Source: Streptomyces sp. ATexAB-D23 | GTDB taxonomy: Bacteria; Actinomycetota; Actinomycetes; Streptomycetales; Streptomycetaceae | Direction of reading: 5' to 3' | Assembly (NCBI RefSeq): GCF_000373645.1 | Contig: NZ_KB892007.1 | Location: forward strand, 76-64,075 | Length of the DNA: 64,000 nucleotides | In this document: one piece after another, positions 44,107-53,054 of the stretch | How the letters are laid out: every line of letters starts with the position of its first letter | Position numbering within the stretch: the stretch's first letter is position 1 | Translations under genes and position numbers: made by a program | Notes under the pieces: generated by a model | What the model was told of the DNA's origin: nothing | Databases searched by the model: none | The model's input: the letters and a program-made list of their open reading frames with translations, nothing else

Positions 44107-44784
44107 TCAGCGCGTCCCGGCACCGCCCATCAGACGCCGCAGCGCGAGGTTGAGTTCGAGGACGTTGACGCGGGGTTCCCCGATGAAGCCGAGGACGCGC
44201 CCGTCGGTGTGCTGCCCGACCAGCTCGGCGACCCGCTCGGCCGCGAGGTGGTTGCGGGCCGCGACGCGGCGGACCTGGAGGTGGGCGTAGGCCGGGGAGA
44301 TGTCGGGGTCGAGTCCGGAGCCGGAGGAGGTGACGGCGTCGGCGGGGACCTGGGAAGGGCTGACGGGGTGGCCGGGGACGGAGTTGTCCTTGACCACGGC
44401 GTCCTTGGCGGCGGTGACCCGCTCGATGAGGTCCGCGTTGTCGCCGGAGAGGTTGCTCGCGCCGGAGACGAGCAGCGTGTAACGGGTGTTGAGGCTGTTG
44501 GCGCCGAGCCCTTCGGAGGGGCGCGGCTGGAACCACTTGAGGTCGGGGGCGGCGACCTCCTGCCCCTTCTTGAGGGGCAGGTCGTAGCGCTGGCCGATGA
44601 GCGTGGAGCCGACGACCTTGCCGTTGGAGCTGATCTCGGAGCCGTTGGCGCGGCCGGGCATGAACGCCTGGGCGACGGCCGTGACGGCGAGCGGGTAGAT
44701 GACGCCGCACACCAGGGTGAGGACGAGCAGGGCGCGCAGGGCGGCCCAGAGCTGCCGGGCGGGGTTGCGTACGGACTGGTTCAT
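44107..44784 (-). CDS. kdpC: K+-transporting ATPase subunit KdpC
   Basis: 225 residues. One N-terminal membrane helix (LRALLVLTLVCGVIYPLAVTAVAQ) and a soluble domain with SLIGQRYD-type and GSGLDPDISPAYA motifs typical of KdpC. The C-terminal end (RVNVLELNLALRRL) is complete. It lies 6 bp after kdpB and stabilises the K+/ATP-bound state of the complex. Confidence 0.95.
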   Translation of the reverse strand: MNQSVRNPARQLWAALRALLVLTLVCGVIYPLAVTAVAQAFMPGRANGSEISSNGKVVGSTLIGQRYDLPLKKGQEVAAPDLKWFQPRPSEGLGANSLNTRYTLLVSGASNLSGDNADLIERVTAAKDAVVKDNSVPGHPVSPSQVPADAVTSSGSGLDPDISPAYAHLQVRRVAARNHLAAERVAELVGQHTDGRVLGFIGEPRVNVLELNLALRRLMGGAGTR

Positions 44785-44790
44785 GGCGGG

Positions 44791-46875
44791 TCAGCCGATT
44801 CCGGGGACGAGGGAGAGGAGCAGGTCGATGAGCTTGATGCCGGCGAACGGGGCGATCAGTCCGCCGATGCCGTAGACGGCGAGATTGCGCCGGAGCATGG
44901 ACGCGGCGCCGCCCGGCCGGTAGCGGACGCCCCTGAGGGCGAGCGGGACGAGCGCGACGATGATCAGCGCGTTGAAGATCACGGCGGCGAGGATCGCGGA
45001 CCTGGGCGACGACAGGTCCATGATGTTGAGCGTGTCCAGGCCCGGATGGACCGCGGCGAACATCGCGGGGATGATCGCGAAGTACTTGGCGACATCGTTG
45101 GCCAGCGAGAACGTGGTCAGCGCCCCGCGCGTGATCAGCAACTGCTTGCCGATCTCCACGATCTCGATCAGTTTCGTCGGGTCGGAGTCCAGGTCCACCA
45201 TGTTCCCGGCCTCCTTGGCGGCCGAGGTCCCGGTGTTCATGGCCACGCCGACATCGGCCTGGGCGAGCGCCGGAGCGTCGTTGGTGCCGTCGCCGGTCAT
45301 CGCGACGAGTCCGCCGCCCGACTGCTCCCGCTTGATGAGGGCCATCTTGTCCTCGGGCGTGGCCTCGGCGAGGAAGTCGTCCACGCCCGCCTCCTGGGCG
45401 ATGGCCTTCGCGGTCAGCGGGTTGTCGCCGGTGATCATGACCGTACGAATGCCCATCCGGCGCAGTTCGGCGAACCGTTCGGGCATGCCTTCCTTGACGA
45501 CGTCCTTGAGGTGGACGACGCCCAGGAGCCGCGCCCCGCTTCCGTCGTCCACGGCCACCAGCAGTGGGGTGCCGCCCGCGCCGGCGATGCGGTCGGTGAG
45601 CGCGCGGGCCTCGTCCGGGACGCTGCCGCCGCGTTCCCTCACCCAGGCGAGGACCGATCCGGCGGCGCCCTTGCGGACCGCGCGTCCTTCGGTGTCCACG
45701 CCCGACATCCGGGTGCGGGCGGTGAAGGCGACCCAGGTGGCACCGGGCAGCTCGCCCGCGTGGCGTTCGCGCAGCCCGTAGCGCTCCCTGGCGAGGACAG
45801 TCACGGACCGGCCCTCGGGTGTCCCGTCGGCCAGCGAGGCGAGCTGGGCGGCGTCCGCGAGCTCGGCCTCGGTGACCCCGGGCAGGGGCAGCAGTCCGGT
45901 GGCGCGGCGGTTGCCGAGGGTGATGGTGCCGGTCTTGTCGAGCAGCAGCGTCGAGACGTCACCGGCGGCCTCGACGGCCCGCCCGGACATGGCGAGGACG
46001 TTGCGCTGGACGAGCCGGTCCATGCCCGCGATGCCGATCGCGGAGAGCAGCGCGCCGATGGTGGTCGGGATCAGGCAGACCAGCAGGGCGGTCAGCACGA
46101 TCATGGACTGCTCGGCGCCCGCGTGGACGGCGAAGGGCTGGAGGGTGACGACGGCGAGCAGGAAGACGACGGTGAGGGACGCCAGCAGGATGTTCAGGGC
46201 GATCTCGTTGGGCGTCTTCTGCCGGGCGGCGCCCTCCACCAGGGCGATCATCCGGTCGATGAAGGTCTCGCCGGGCTTGGTGGTGATCCGGACGACGATC
46301 CGGTCGGAGAGCACCCTCGTACCGCCGGTGACCGCGCTGCGGTCGCCGCCCGACTCGCGGATGACGGGGGCCGACTCGCCCGTGATCGCGGACTCGTCGA
46401 TGCCTGCCACGCCTTCGACGACGTCTCCGTCGCCGGGGACGAGGTCGCCGGCCTCGCAGACCACGAGATCGCCGACGCGCAGGTCGGTGCCCGCGACCCG
46501 CTCCTCTCGCGCGCCGGTCAGCCGGCGGGCGACGGTGTCCGTCTTCGCCCGGCGCAGCGTATCGGCCTGGGCCTTGCCGCGGCCCTCGGCGACCGCCTCC
46601 GCGAGGTTGGCGAAGACGGTGGTCAGCCACAGCCAGCCGGTGATCGCCCAGCCGAACCAGTCGCCCGGGTCCCGCACGGCGAGCACGGTGGTGAATACGG
46701 AACCCGCCAGCACCACGAACATGACCGGTGTCCTGGCCATCACCCGCGGGTCGAGCCTGCGCAGGGCCACGGGGAGCGCGGCGGTCAGGGTCTTCGGGGC
46801 GAACAGCCCGATGCCGGTGCGCCGCCGGGGCGCGGTGGTGGGCATGGGGCGCTCCTGTCGCGTACGAGTGGTCAT
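44791..46875 (-). CDS. kdpB: K+-transporting P-type ATPase subunit KdpB
   Basis: 694 residues. The phosphorylated residue is Asp313 in DKTGTIT; TGES and [16 protein letters not shown] hinge motifs and all membrane blocks are present. It overlaps kdpA by ATGA, which fixes the start; a second ATG 30 bp later is possible. It is the ATP-hydrolysing core of the high-affinity Kdp pump. Confidence 0.96.
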   Translation of the reverse strand: MTTRTRQERPMPTTAPRRRTGIGLFAPKTLTAALPVALRRLDPRVMARTPVMFVVLAGSVFTTVLAVRDPGDWFGWAITGWLWLTTVFANLAEAVAEGRGKAQADTLRRAKTDTVARRLTGAREERVAGTDLRVGDLVVCEAGDLVPGDGDVVEGVAGIDESAITGESAPVIRESGGDRSAVTGGTRVLSDRIVVRITTKPGETFIDRMIALVEGAARQKTPNEIALNILLASLTVVFLLAVVTLQPFAVHAGAEQSMIVLTALLVCLIPTTIGALLSAIGIAGMDRLVQRNVLAMSGRAVEAAGDVSTLLLDKTGTITLGNRRATGLLPLPGVTEAELADAAQLASLADGTPEGRSVTVLARERYGLRERHAGELPGATWVAFTARTRMSGVDTEGRAVRKGAAGSVLAWVRERGGSVPDEARALTDRIAGAGGTPLLVAVDDGSGARLLGVVHLKDVVKEGMPERFAELRRMGIRTVMITGDNPLTAKAIAQEAGVDDFLAEATPEDKMALIKREQSGGGLVAMTGDGTNDAPALAQADVGVAMNTGTSAAKEAGNMVDLDSDPTKLIEIVEIGKQLLITRGALTTFSLANDVAKYFAIIPAMFAAVHPGLDTLNIMDLSSPRSAILAAVIFNALIIVALVPLALRGVRYRPGGAASMLRRNLAVYGIGGLIAPFAGIKLIDLLLSLVPGIG

Positions 46876-48536
46876 GACGCCAGTCCCTCGGCGAGCGGGC
46901 CCAGGGCGAGGGCCGGGAAGTAGGTGAGGCCGGCGATGACCACGACGGCGGCGGCCAGCAGCCCGCTGAACAGCGGTGTGTGCGTGGCGAGGGTGCCGGA
47001 GGTGGCCGGTACGGGCCGCTGCTCGGCCAGCGAGCCGGCCAGGGCCAGGACGAAGACCATGGGCAGGAACCGGCCCAGCAGCATCGCGAGCCCGATCGTG
47101 GTGTTGAACCACGGGGTGTCCGCGTTGAGCCCGGCGAAGGCCGAGCCGTTGTTGTTGGCGCCGGAGGTGTAGGCGTAGAGGATCTCGGAGAAGCCGTGCG
47201 CGCCCGTGTTGGTCATCGACGCGGGCGGGGTGGGCAGCGCGAGGGCGACGGCGGTGAAGCCGAGCACCAGGGCGGGGGTGACCAGGAGGTAGCAGGCGGC
47301 GAGCTTGATCTCGCGGGCGCCGATCTTCTTGCCCAGGTATTCGGGCGTGCGGCCGACCATCAGACCGGCGACGAACACCGCGATGACCGCCATGATCAGC
47401 ATCCCGTAGAGCCCGGAGCCGACGCCGCCCGGCGCGATCTCGCCGAGCTGCATGCCGAGCAGGGTGATGCCGCCGCCCAGGCCGGTGAACGAGGAGTGGG
47501 AGGAGTTCACCGCCCCGGTCGAGGTGAGGGTGGTGGCGACCGCGAACAGGGACGAGCCCCCGACTCCGAACCGGGTCTCCTTGCCCTCCGTCGCCCCGCC
47601 CGCGATCTCGAAGGCGGGCCCGTGGTGGGCGGACTCGGTCCACATCATCAGCGCGCTGAAGCCGATCCAGAGGACGAGGGTCGTCGCGAGGATCGCGTAT
47701 CCCTGCCGGACCGAGCCCGTCATGCGGCCGAAGGTGCGGGTCAGGGCGAAGGGGATGACGAGGATCAGGAAGATCTCGAAGAGGTTGGACAGGCCGTTGG
47801 GGTTCTCGAAGGGGTGGGCGGAGTTGGCGTTGAAGTATCCGCCGCCGTTGGTGCCCAGCTCCTTGATCGCCTCCTGCGAGGCGACCGCGCCGCCGTTCCA
47901 CTGCTGCGGCCCGCCGGTGAACCGGCCGACCTCATGGATGCCGGAGAAGTTCTGCACGGCCCCGCAGGCGACCAGCACGAGCGCGCCGACGACCGAGAGG
48001 GGCAGCAGGATGCGCACGGTGCCGCGCACCAGGTCGGCCCAGAAGTTGCCGAGTTCCCCGGTGCGGTGGGCGGCGAAACCTCGTACGAGGGCCACCGCGA
48101 CGGCCATGCCGACGGCGGCGGAGACGAAGTTCTGCACCGCGAGGCCGCCGGTCTGTACGACGTGCCCCATGGTCTGCTCACCGGCGTACGACTGCCAGTT
48201 GGTGTTGGCGACGAACGAGGCGGCCGTGTTGAACGCCTGGTCCGGGCTGATCGAGGAGAAGCCGAGCGAGCCGGGCAGGGCGCCCTGGAGCCGCTGGAGC
48301 AGGTAGAGGAAGAGGACGCCGACGGCGGAGAACGCGAGGACGCCCCGCAGATAGGCGGCCCGGCGCATCTGTGCGCCGGGGTCGGCGCCGATCGCCCGGT
48401 AGATCCACGTCTCGGCCCGCAGGTGGCGGGGCGAGGTGTAGACGCGGGCCATGTGGTCGCCGAGGGGGCGGTAGGCCAGTCCCAGCGCTACGAAGAGCGC
48501 GAGGAACTGGAGCATGCCGGAGAGGACGGGGCTCAT
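46872..48536 (-). CDS. kdpA: K+-transporting ATPase subunit KdpA
   Basis: 554 residues, about ten membrane helices, four P-loop-like selectivity regions ([59 protein letters not shown]) that form the K+ filter. Full length for the family. It lies 6 bp after kdpF. Confidence 0.96.
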   Translation of the reverse strand: MSPVLSGMLQFLALFVALGLAYRPLGDHMARVYTSPRHLRAETWIYRAIGADPGAQMRRAAYLRGVLAFSAVGVLFLYLLQRLQGALPGSLGFSSISPDQAFNTAASFVANTNWQSYAGEQTMGHVVQTGGLAVQNFVSAAVGMAVAVALVRGFAAHRTGELGNFWADLVRGTVRILLPLSVVGALVLVACGAVQNFSGIHEVGRFTGGPQQWNGGAVASQEAIKELGTNGGGYFNANSAHPFENPNGLSNLFEIFLILVIPFALTRTFGRMTGSVRQGYAILATTLVLWIGFSALMMWTESAHHGPAFEIAGGATEGKETRFGVGGSSLFAVATTLTSTGAVNSSHSSFTGLGGGITLLGMQLGEIAPGGVGSGLYGMLIMAVIAVFVAGLMVGRTPEYLGKKIGAREIKLAACYLLVTPALVLGFTAVALALPTPPASMTNTGAHGFSEILYAYTSGANNNGSAFAGLNADTPWFNTTIGLAMLLGRFLPMVFVLALAGSLAEQRPVPATSGTLATHTPLFSGLLAAAVVVIAGLTYFPALALGPLAEGLAS

Positions 48537-48542
48537 GTCGGC

Positions 48543-48632
48543 TCAGAACCTCTCCGGGAAGAGGAGGGCGAGTACGAGGTAGCCCAGCAGGGCGGCGGCC
48601 ACGACGAGGCCGGCCACGTTGTCCGCGGTCAC
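48543..48632 (-). CDS. kdpF: Small Kdp subunit KdpF
   Basis: 29 residues, one membrane helix (GLVVAAALLGYLVLALLFPERF); the LLFPERF end is the KdpF hallmark. The GTG start overlaps the stop of the small peptide gene upstream (GTGA). KdpF stabilises the KdpFABC complex. Confidence 0.92.
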   Translation of the reverse strand: MTADNVAGLVVAAALLGYLVLALLFPERF

Positions 48633-48712
48633 AGCTTCGCCACCGCCCCGGCGACGAGTGCCACCAGCGCGAAGACCGCGATCGTGGTGACGACGAAGGC
48701 CAGATCGGCCAT
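48629..48712 (-). CDS. 27-residue membrane peptide upstream of kdpF
   Basis: Short ORF beginning MADLAFVV and ending GAVAKL, essentially one hydrophobic helix. It has a good GGAG site 7 nt before the ATG and a 4-bp GTGA overlap with kdpF, so it is the first cistron of the kdp operon. Its length and topology resemble KdpF but the sequence differs (no PERF end). It could be an accessory subunit of the Kdp pump or a leader peptide that couples translation. I recall similar short ORFs in other actinomycete kdp operons but cannot verify. Confidence 0.75.
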   Translation of the reverse strand: MADLAFVVTTIAVFALVALVAGAVAKL

Positions 48713-48828
48713 CGGGTGCTCCTGGATGAGGTGTCGATGGATCGGACCTCTTGAGCAAACCGCCTGCCGGAACCGCTGTGACCTGCGTTGATGTCTTCCA
48801 TACGCGAAGGAGCGCGGCTTTGACGACG

Positions 48829-48872
48829 CCTGTACGCCCCCGATACGCGCCCTGTACGCGCCCTGTACGCGC
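48829..48872 (-). promoter_or_regulatory. Four 11-bp tandem repeats upstream of the kdp operon, probable KdpE operator
   Basis: Four contiguous units of plus-strand CC(T/G)(G/A)TACGC(G/C)C with exact 11-bp period (minus-strand core GCGTACAGG), ending 117 bp before the first cistron. One-helical-turn direct repeats are the normal target of OmpR-family regulators such as KdpE. The assignment is inference from position and geometry. Confidence 0.6.
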
Positions 48873-48887
48873 TGGAGCCGCGCAAAA

Positions 48888-48928
48888 GCCGGTGGGCCGC
48901 ACCCCGGGAAGGGGTACGGCCCACCGGC
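48888..48928 (-). terminator. Terminator of the paaI-like/dut/DUF3710 operon
   Basis: 12-bp stem GCCGGTGGGCCG with its complement 17 bases later, 20 bp past the DUF3710 stop; insulates the kdp promoter. Confidence 0.8.
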
Positions 48929-48947
48929 CGGTGTCCGCGGGTGCGGG

Positions 48948-49712
48948 TCAGCGCACCTCGGTGATCTCGGGGCCGCGCTGGAGCTGGCCCATGCCACCGG
49001 AGAACTTCGAGCCCTCCTGCTCCTCCTGCTGGACGCCCTCGGGGACCATCTGGGCGTCGTTGGGGAGCTTGAGGACGATCGGGTCGCGGGGGGCCATCGG
49101 GCCCTCGCCGCGGACGACCACGGTGTCCCGGAAGACCGTCTCCAGGAGACCTGCGGCCTCCGGCTGCACGGCGCCCTGGCCGGAGATCACTCCGCGCAGG
49201 AACCAGCGCGGGCCGTCGACGCCGACGAAGCGCACCAGCTGCACGCCGTTCGTCCCGTCGGGAAGCTGTACGGGGACCTGCGCGCGCAGCTCCCAGCCCA
49301 GCGGGCCCTCGACCTCGTCGATGATGCCGCCCTGCTGGGTGATGCCGGAGGCGATCTCCTCGCGGACCTCGCCCCAGATGCCCTCCTTCTTGGGGGCGGC
49401 GAAGGCCTGGAGCTGGATCGCGCTGTCGCGCAGCACGACGGTGGCGGCGACGATCGCGTCGCCCGCGACCTCCACCCGCAGCTCCATGCCCTCGACGCCG
49501 GGCACGAAGACGCCGCCCAGGTCGACCCGGCCCTCGCCGGGCTGGGACACCTCGCTGATGTCCCACGGGCCGTCCGGGCGCGGCGCCGGCGGAAGGTTCG
49601 TCCGGCGCGATCCGCCCTCGGCGTCACCCTGCTCGTCGACGACCTGCTCGGCCTCGCGCGCCTCGTCCGCCGTGTCATCGGCGGCATCACTGTTCTTGCG
49701 ACGTCCGAACAC
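48948..49712 (-). CDS. DUF3710 protein
   Basis: 254 residues, GTG start after GAAGGA. An acidic, low-complexity N-terminus (about 1-45) is followed by the DUF3710 domain (GPWDISEVSQPGEGRVDLGG to MAPRDPIVLKLP). Soluble, no catalytic motif. It lies one base after the dut stop, an arrangement conserved in actinomycetes, but its function is unknown. Confidence 0.9.
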   Translation of the reverse strand: MFGRRKNSDAADDTADEAREAEQVVDEQGDAEGGSRRTNLPPAPRPDGPWDISEVSQPGEGRVDLGGVFVPGVEGMELRVEVAGDAIVAATVVLRDSAIQLQAFAAPKKEGIWGEVREEIASGITQQGGIIDEVEGPLGWELRAQVPVQLPDGTNGVQLVRFVGVDGPRWFLRGVISGQGAVQPEAAGLLETVFRDTVVVRGEGPMAPRDPIVLKLPNDAQMVPEGVQQEEQEGSKFSGGMGQLQRGPEITEVR

Positions 49713-49713
49713 G

Positions 49714-50247
49714 TCACTGTCCTTCCCGGTCGGATTCGACCGAAGCGTAGCTGTTCCCGTCCTGGGGAACCCCGCCCCGGACGCCATCAACATCAACGGC
49801 GGCATGGCCGCCGGTGGACCCGAAGCCCCCTTCGGCCCGCGCCGAGCCGGGAAGCTCCGACACTTCGTGGAAGCGCACCTTCTCGACCTGCTGCACGACC
49901 AGTTGGGCAATCCGGTCGAACCGCTCGAACCGCACGGACTCGCGCGGGTCGAGATTGATGACGATCACCTTGATCTCTCCACGGTACCCGGCATCGACCG
50001 TCCCCGGGGCATTCACGAGGGCCACTCCGCAGCGGGCGGCGAGGCCGGATCGTGGGTGCACGAACGCGGCGTACCCGTCGGGCAGGGCGATCGAAACCCC
50101 GGTGGGCAGCACGGCCCGCTCGCCCGGCGCCAGCTCGGCCGCCTCGGTCGTCACGAGGTCGGCCCCGGCGTCTCCGGGGTGCCCGTAGGCCGGAAGGGGA
50201 ACGTCCGGGTCGACCCGGCGGATCAGCACGTCGACAGGGTGGCGCAT
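49714..50247 (-). CDS. dut: dUTP diphosphatase
   Basis: 177 residues, trimeric dUTPase family. The five motifs are seen in order: DAGADL, PRSGLA, NAPGTVDAGYRGE (catalytic Asp), RIAQLVV and GGFGSTG. It turns dUTP into dUMP, protecting DNA and supplying dTMP synthesis. The last 25 residues after motif 5 are a non-conserved extension. It overlaps the thioesterase stop by one base. Confidence 0.96.
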   Translation of the reverse strand: MRHPVDVLIRRVDPDVPLPAYGHPGDAGADLVTTEAAELAPGERAVLPTGVSIALPDGYAAFVHPRSGLAARCGVALVNAPGTVDAGYRGEIKVIVINLDPRESVRFERFDRIAQLVVQQVEKVRFHEVSELPGSARAEGGFGSTGGHAAVDVDGVRGGVPQDGNSYASVESDREGQ

Positions 50248-50831
50248 CAGGGGTTCACCTCGAAGGCACGGGCCCGCTTGACCTGGTCGGGGTCGGCCAT
50301 CGCGGCCCGGATCTCGGCCGGCCGGCCGTTCTCGATGAAGTGGTCGACCTTGACTTCGATGAACAGGGCATCGGCGCGTACCGCCACGGGCCCGTCCGGG
50401 CCCCCGATCCGGCCGGTCGCCCGGGAGTAGATCTTGCGGCCGTGCACGGCGGTGATCTCGGCGTCGAGGAACAGCACGGTGTCGACGGGGACGGGGCGGA
50501 CGAAGTCGGTCTCCAGCCGTCCGGTCACCGCGATCGCCCGCAGCAGCCAGTTCAGCGAGCCGAGCGTCTCGTCCAGCGCGGTGGCCAGCACACCGCCGTG
50601 CGCCAGGCCGGGGGCGCCCTGGTGGGCGGCCTTCACGGTGAACTCGGCGGTCACGCAGACCCCCTCGCCGGCCCGCGCCTGGAGGTGCAGTCCGTGCGGC
50701 TGTCCGCCGCCGCAGCCGAAACAGTGCTCGTAGTGTGCGCCGAGGAGTTCGCCGGGGGCCGGGGCGTCGGGGTGCCGGACCGGTTTCACCGCGTCGGCCG
50801 GGGGCGTCAGAGCCGCAGATGTTCCACTCAC
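50247..50831 (-). CDS. PaaI/YigI-type hotdog thioesterase
   Basis: 194 residues from GTG. Hotdog fold with the PaaI-like HGGVLATALDETLG helix (Asp/Glu base). An N-terminal HCFGCG motif suggests a metal-bound or structural cysteine pair found in a subset of the family. It probably cleaves acyl-CoA thioesters; the substrate is unknown. First gene of the operon with dut. Confidence 0.85.
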   Translation of the reverse strand: MSGTSAALTPPADAVKPVRHPDAPAPGELLGAHYEHCFGCGGGQPHGLHLQARAGEGVCVTAEFTVKAAHQGAPGLAHGGVLATALDETLGSLNWLLRAIAVTGRLETDFVRPVPVDTVLFLDAEITAVHGRKIYSRATGRIGGPDGPVAVRADALFIEVKVDHFIENGRPAEIRAAMADPDQVKRARAFEVNP

Positions 50832-50889
50832 AGGCGCAGACCTTACCCGCGCGGGTACCCGCCGGTCGCGCCGTGCCAAGCTTGGAGCC

Positions 50890-51348
50890 ATGCAGCCTTC
50901 CACACCGCCCTTCGACGAACGTCTCACCGCCCCCCGTTCGTGGTGGCTGATCGCCGTCCTGATCGGCATCGCGTGCGCGCTGATGCTGCTGCCGCTGGGC
51001 ACTCTGCCGCTGCTCGCCGGTCTCGCGGGCGGCACGGTCCTGTCGGCGGTCGCGGTGAGCTCGTACGGCTCCGCCCGTGTCCGGGTGGTGGCGGGTGCGC
51101 TCGTCGCCGGGGACGCGCGGATTCCGGTGTCGGCCCTCGGCCGCGCCGAGGCGCTGGACGCCGAGGAGGCGCGGGCCTGGCGCACGTACAAGGCGGACAC
51201 CCGTGCCTTCATGCTGCTGCGCAGCTACATCCCGACGGCGGTGCGCGTGGAGGTCACCGACCCCGAGGACCCGACTCCGTACGTCTATCTGTCGACCCGC
51301 GACCCGCGGGCACTGGTGGCCGCGCTGAACGCGGCGGTCCCGGCGTAG
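50890..51348 (+). CDS. DUF3093 membrane protein
   Basis: 152 residues with two adjacent membrane helices (WWLIAVLIGIACALMLLPLG, LPLLAGLAGGTVLSAVAV) and a soluble domain ending in PYVYLSTRDPRALVAALN, the DUF3093 signature. Divergent from the thioesterase. Function unknown. Confidence 0.92.
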   Translation: MQPSTPPFDERLTAPRSWWLIAVLIGIACALMLLPLGTLPLLAGLAGGTVLSAVAVSSYGSARVRVVAGALVAGDARIPVSALGRAEALDAEEARAWRTYKADTRAFMLLRSYIPTAVRVEVTDPEDPTPYVYLSTRDPRALVAALNAAVPA

Positions 51349-51350
51349 TC

Positions 51351-51392
51351 CCTAAGGGCTGTCCCGCAATTCCTGGCGGGACAGCCCTTAGG
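51351..51392. terminator. Bidirectional palindromic terminator
   Basis: 17-bp perfect stem CCTAAGGGCTGTCCCGC with an 8-base loop, starting two bases after the DUF3093 stop. The stop codon (TAA) of the opposing gene lies inside the right arm. A half copy of the same element occurs at 19011-19034. Confidence 0.9.
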
Positions 51393-52338
51393 ACCTTTTG
51401 CCGGGCGGCTGTTCCAGCGGGGGCAGCTCGGGGAGGCGGTCCCAGGGGACCTGCTTCTTGCGCAGGTCCTTCCTGATGTGCCCGGCGAGCTTCCTGGTGT
51501 CGCGCCGGTTCATCACCGCGCCTACCGTGGCGCCGATCAGGAACGGGATGAGGTTCGGCAGGTCGCGCGCCGTGCGCTTCATGATCTGCCGGCGCAGCTC
51601 GCGCTTCATATGACCGCCCAGCGCCGCGTCGAGCGTGACGGGCTGCAGGACGTCGATGCCGCGTTCCTCCGTCCAGGAGGTGAGGTAGGCGGTGGAGCGC
51701 CGGCCGACGCCGCCCGGTGGCCGCAGGCCGTAGACCTCGTGCAGTTCGGCGACGAGCTTCAGCTCGATCGCGGCGACGCCGGTCAGGTCCGCGGTCAGCT
51801 CGGCGAGCATGGCGGGGGGTACGGGCATCATGGCCGCCGCGCCGATTCCGGCGCCGACGGTGGCGCTCGCGCGGCTCGCGCCGGTGACCAGGCGGTCGGC
51901 GATCTCCTCCGGCCCGAGGCCGGGAAACTGTTCGCGCAGGGTGGCGAGGTCGCGCACAGGGACGCGGGGAGCGATGGCGATGATCAGGTCCGCGATACGG
52001 CCGATCGTCGCCCTGGCGCTCTCCCCGCCCTTGCGAACGCCCCGTTTCACTGAATTCAGACGGCCTGCCCCGGTCACGGGCTCCGTCCTGTCGACCTGTT
52101 CGGCCCCATCGGCCGTGTCGACTCCGGCAGCCTCGCGGACTGCCTCGGCTGCTACTTCCGCTGCTTCGAGCGAGGCCGCCAGGCCCCGCTCGTCGTCCTG
52201 TCCGTCCGGCGAGGGTGGCAGGGCGGACCGCTCGGCAGGTGCTGTCGCACCTTCTGCCGGGCCTGTACCGCCCTGTTGCGCCTCCGACGACTTCTTGCCC
52301 CAGGGGCGCCGCTTACGGAAGGGTGTGTCCCCTGCCAC
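51388..52338 (-). CDS. Conserved hypothetical protein
   Basis: 316 residues. A disordered, acidic N-terminus (about 1-90) precedes an alpha-helical region with a Gly/Ala-rich hydrophobic stretch (TVGAGIGAAAMMPVPPAMLAELTADLTGVAAIELKLVAEL) and a second short hydrophobic segment (NLIPFLIGATVGAVMNRRDTR), ending basic. It may associate with the membrane. I do not recognise the family with confidence; an EcsC-like relationship is possible. Its stop is embedded in the terminator hairpin. Confidence 0.8.
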   Translation of the reverse strand: MAGDTPFRKRRPWGKKSSEAQQGGTGPAEGATAPAERSALPPSPDGQDDERGLAASLEAAEVAAEAVREAAGVDTADGAEQVDRTEPVTGAGRLNSVKRGVRKGGESARATIGRIADLIIAIAPRVPVRDLATLREQFPGLGPEEIADRLVTGASRASATVGAGIGAAAMMPVPPAMLAELTADLTGVAAIELKLVAELHEVYGLRPPGGVGRRSTAYLTSWTEERGIDVLQPVTLDAALGGHMKRELRRQIMKRTARDLPNLIPFLIGATVGAVMNRRDTRKLAGHIRKDLRKKQVPWDRLPELPPLEQPPGKRS

Positions 52339-52351
52339 GGCCGACCGGACC

Positions 52352-52648
52352 TCAGTCGCAGTCGCGGCAGATCGGCTGACCGTTCTTCTCGCGGGCCAGC
52401 TGACTGCGGTGGTGGACGAGGAAGCAGCTCATGCAGGTGAACTCATCGGCCTGCTTGGGCAGGACCCGTACGGCCAGCTCCTCGTTGGACAGGTCTGCGC
52501 CGGGCAGCTCCAGTCCTTCTGCGGCGTCGAACTCGTCGACGTCGACGGCGGACGCCGTCTTGTCGCTCCGACGCGCCTTCAGCTCTTCAAGGCTGTCCTG
52601 ATCGACGTCGTCGTCGGTCTTTCGTGGGGTGTCGTAATCCGTTGCCAT
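52352..52648 (-). CDS. DUF4193 zinc-ribbon protein
   Basis: 98 residues; an acidic first half and a C-terminal CMSC...CRDC pair that should bind zinc (FTCMSCFLVHHRSQ, PICRDCD). A very conserved actinomycete protein of unknown function. It lies 13 bp upstream of the preceding hypothetical gene, on the same strand. Confidence 0.93.
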   Translation of the reverse strand: MATDYDTPRKTDDDVDQDSLEELKARRSDKTASAVDVDEFDAAEGLELPGADLSNEELAVRVLPKQADEFTCMSCFLVHHRSQLAREKNGQPICRDCD

Positions 52649-52883
52649 GTCGCTCTCCCCCTCTGGGTGTCTGCGGGTGTCTCAGCGCACGTAACGCGTG
52701 AGAGGCCGGACTTGTGCCCGACCTGAGGCGGAGATTTTGCCTCACATCAAGGTCTGTTACTCAATCGACACCCAAAAGGACCGCTCCGGAGTGATCAGCT
52801 TGGGTGGCGTTGGGGACCGTACACGGTCCCGGCGGCGGCCTTCGCAGGCGCCACCCCGTGTACTTCCCGTGATGACGACCCCC

Positions 52884-52910
52884 GGAAACCCGGCGTTTCG
52901 CCGGGTTTCC
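52884..52910 (-). terminator. Terminator, probably of cutRS
   Basis: Perfect 11-bp stem GGAAACCCGGC with a 5-base loop, 145 bp past the cutS stop. Confidence 0.7.
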
Positions 52911-52956
52911 GATGGGTTCCCTGGTCACGGAACGTGGACAGGGCGATATTCGCTTC

Positions 52957-52970
52957 TGTGATCGATCACA
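52957..52970. promoter_or_regulatory. TGTGATCGATCACA palindrome
   Basis: Perfect 14-bp palindrome in the 406-bp gap between DUF4193 and cutS, otherwise without genes. The half-sites TGTGA/TCACA are CRP-like but with a 4-bp instead of a 6-bp spacer. It lies downstream of cutS and about 310 bp upstream of DUF4193; regulator unknown. Confidence 0.4.
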
Positions 52971-53054
52971 CATGGACTTTCCGGGATCAGGTCCCGAAAA
53001 TTCCGCTCAAAGCGAACAAAAAATAATCGTTGCGGGAGCGGCTCGCTCCGCCCG

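Noticed and set aside
43918..46923. 1001-codon plus-strand open frame opposite kdpC and kdpB
   Set aside because: Composition is that of a GC-rich antisense frame; KdpB and KdpC motifs are on the other strand.
46876..47901. N-terminal extension of kdpB into kdpA
   Set aside because: Low-complexity shadow of kdpA; the ATGA overlap and normal KdpB length support the start at 46875.
46980..48791. 603-codon plus-strand open frame opposite kdpA
   Set aside because: Antisense shadow without motifs; KdpA is intact on the minus strand.
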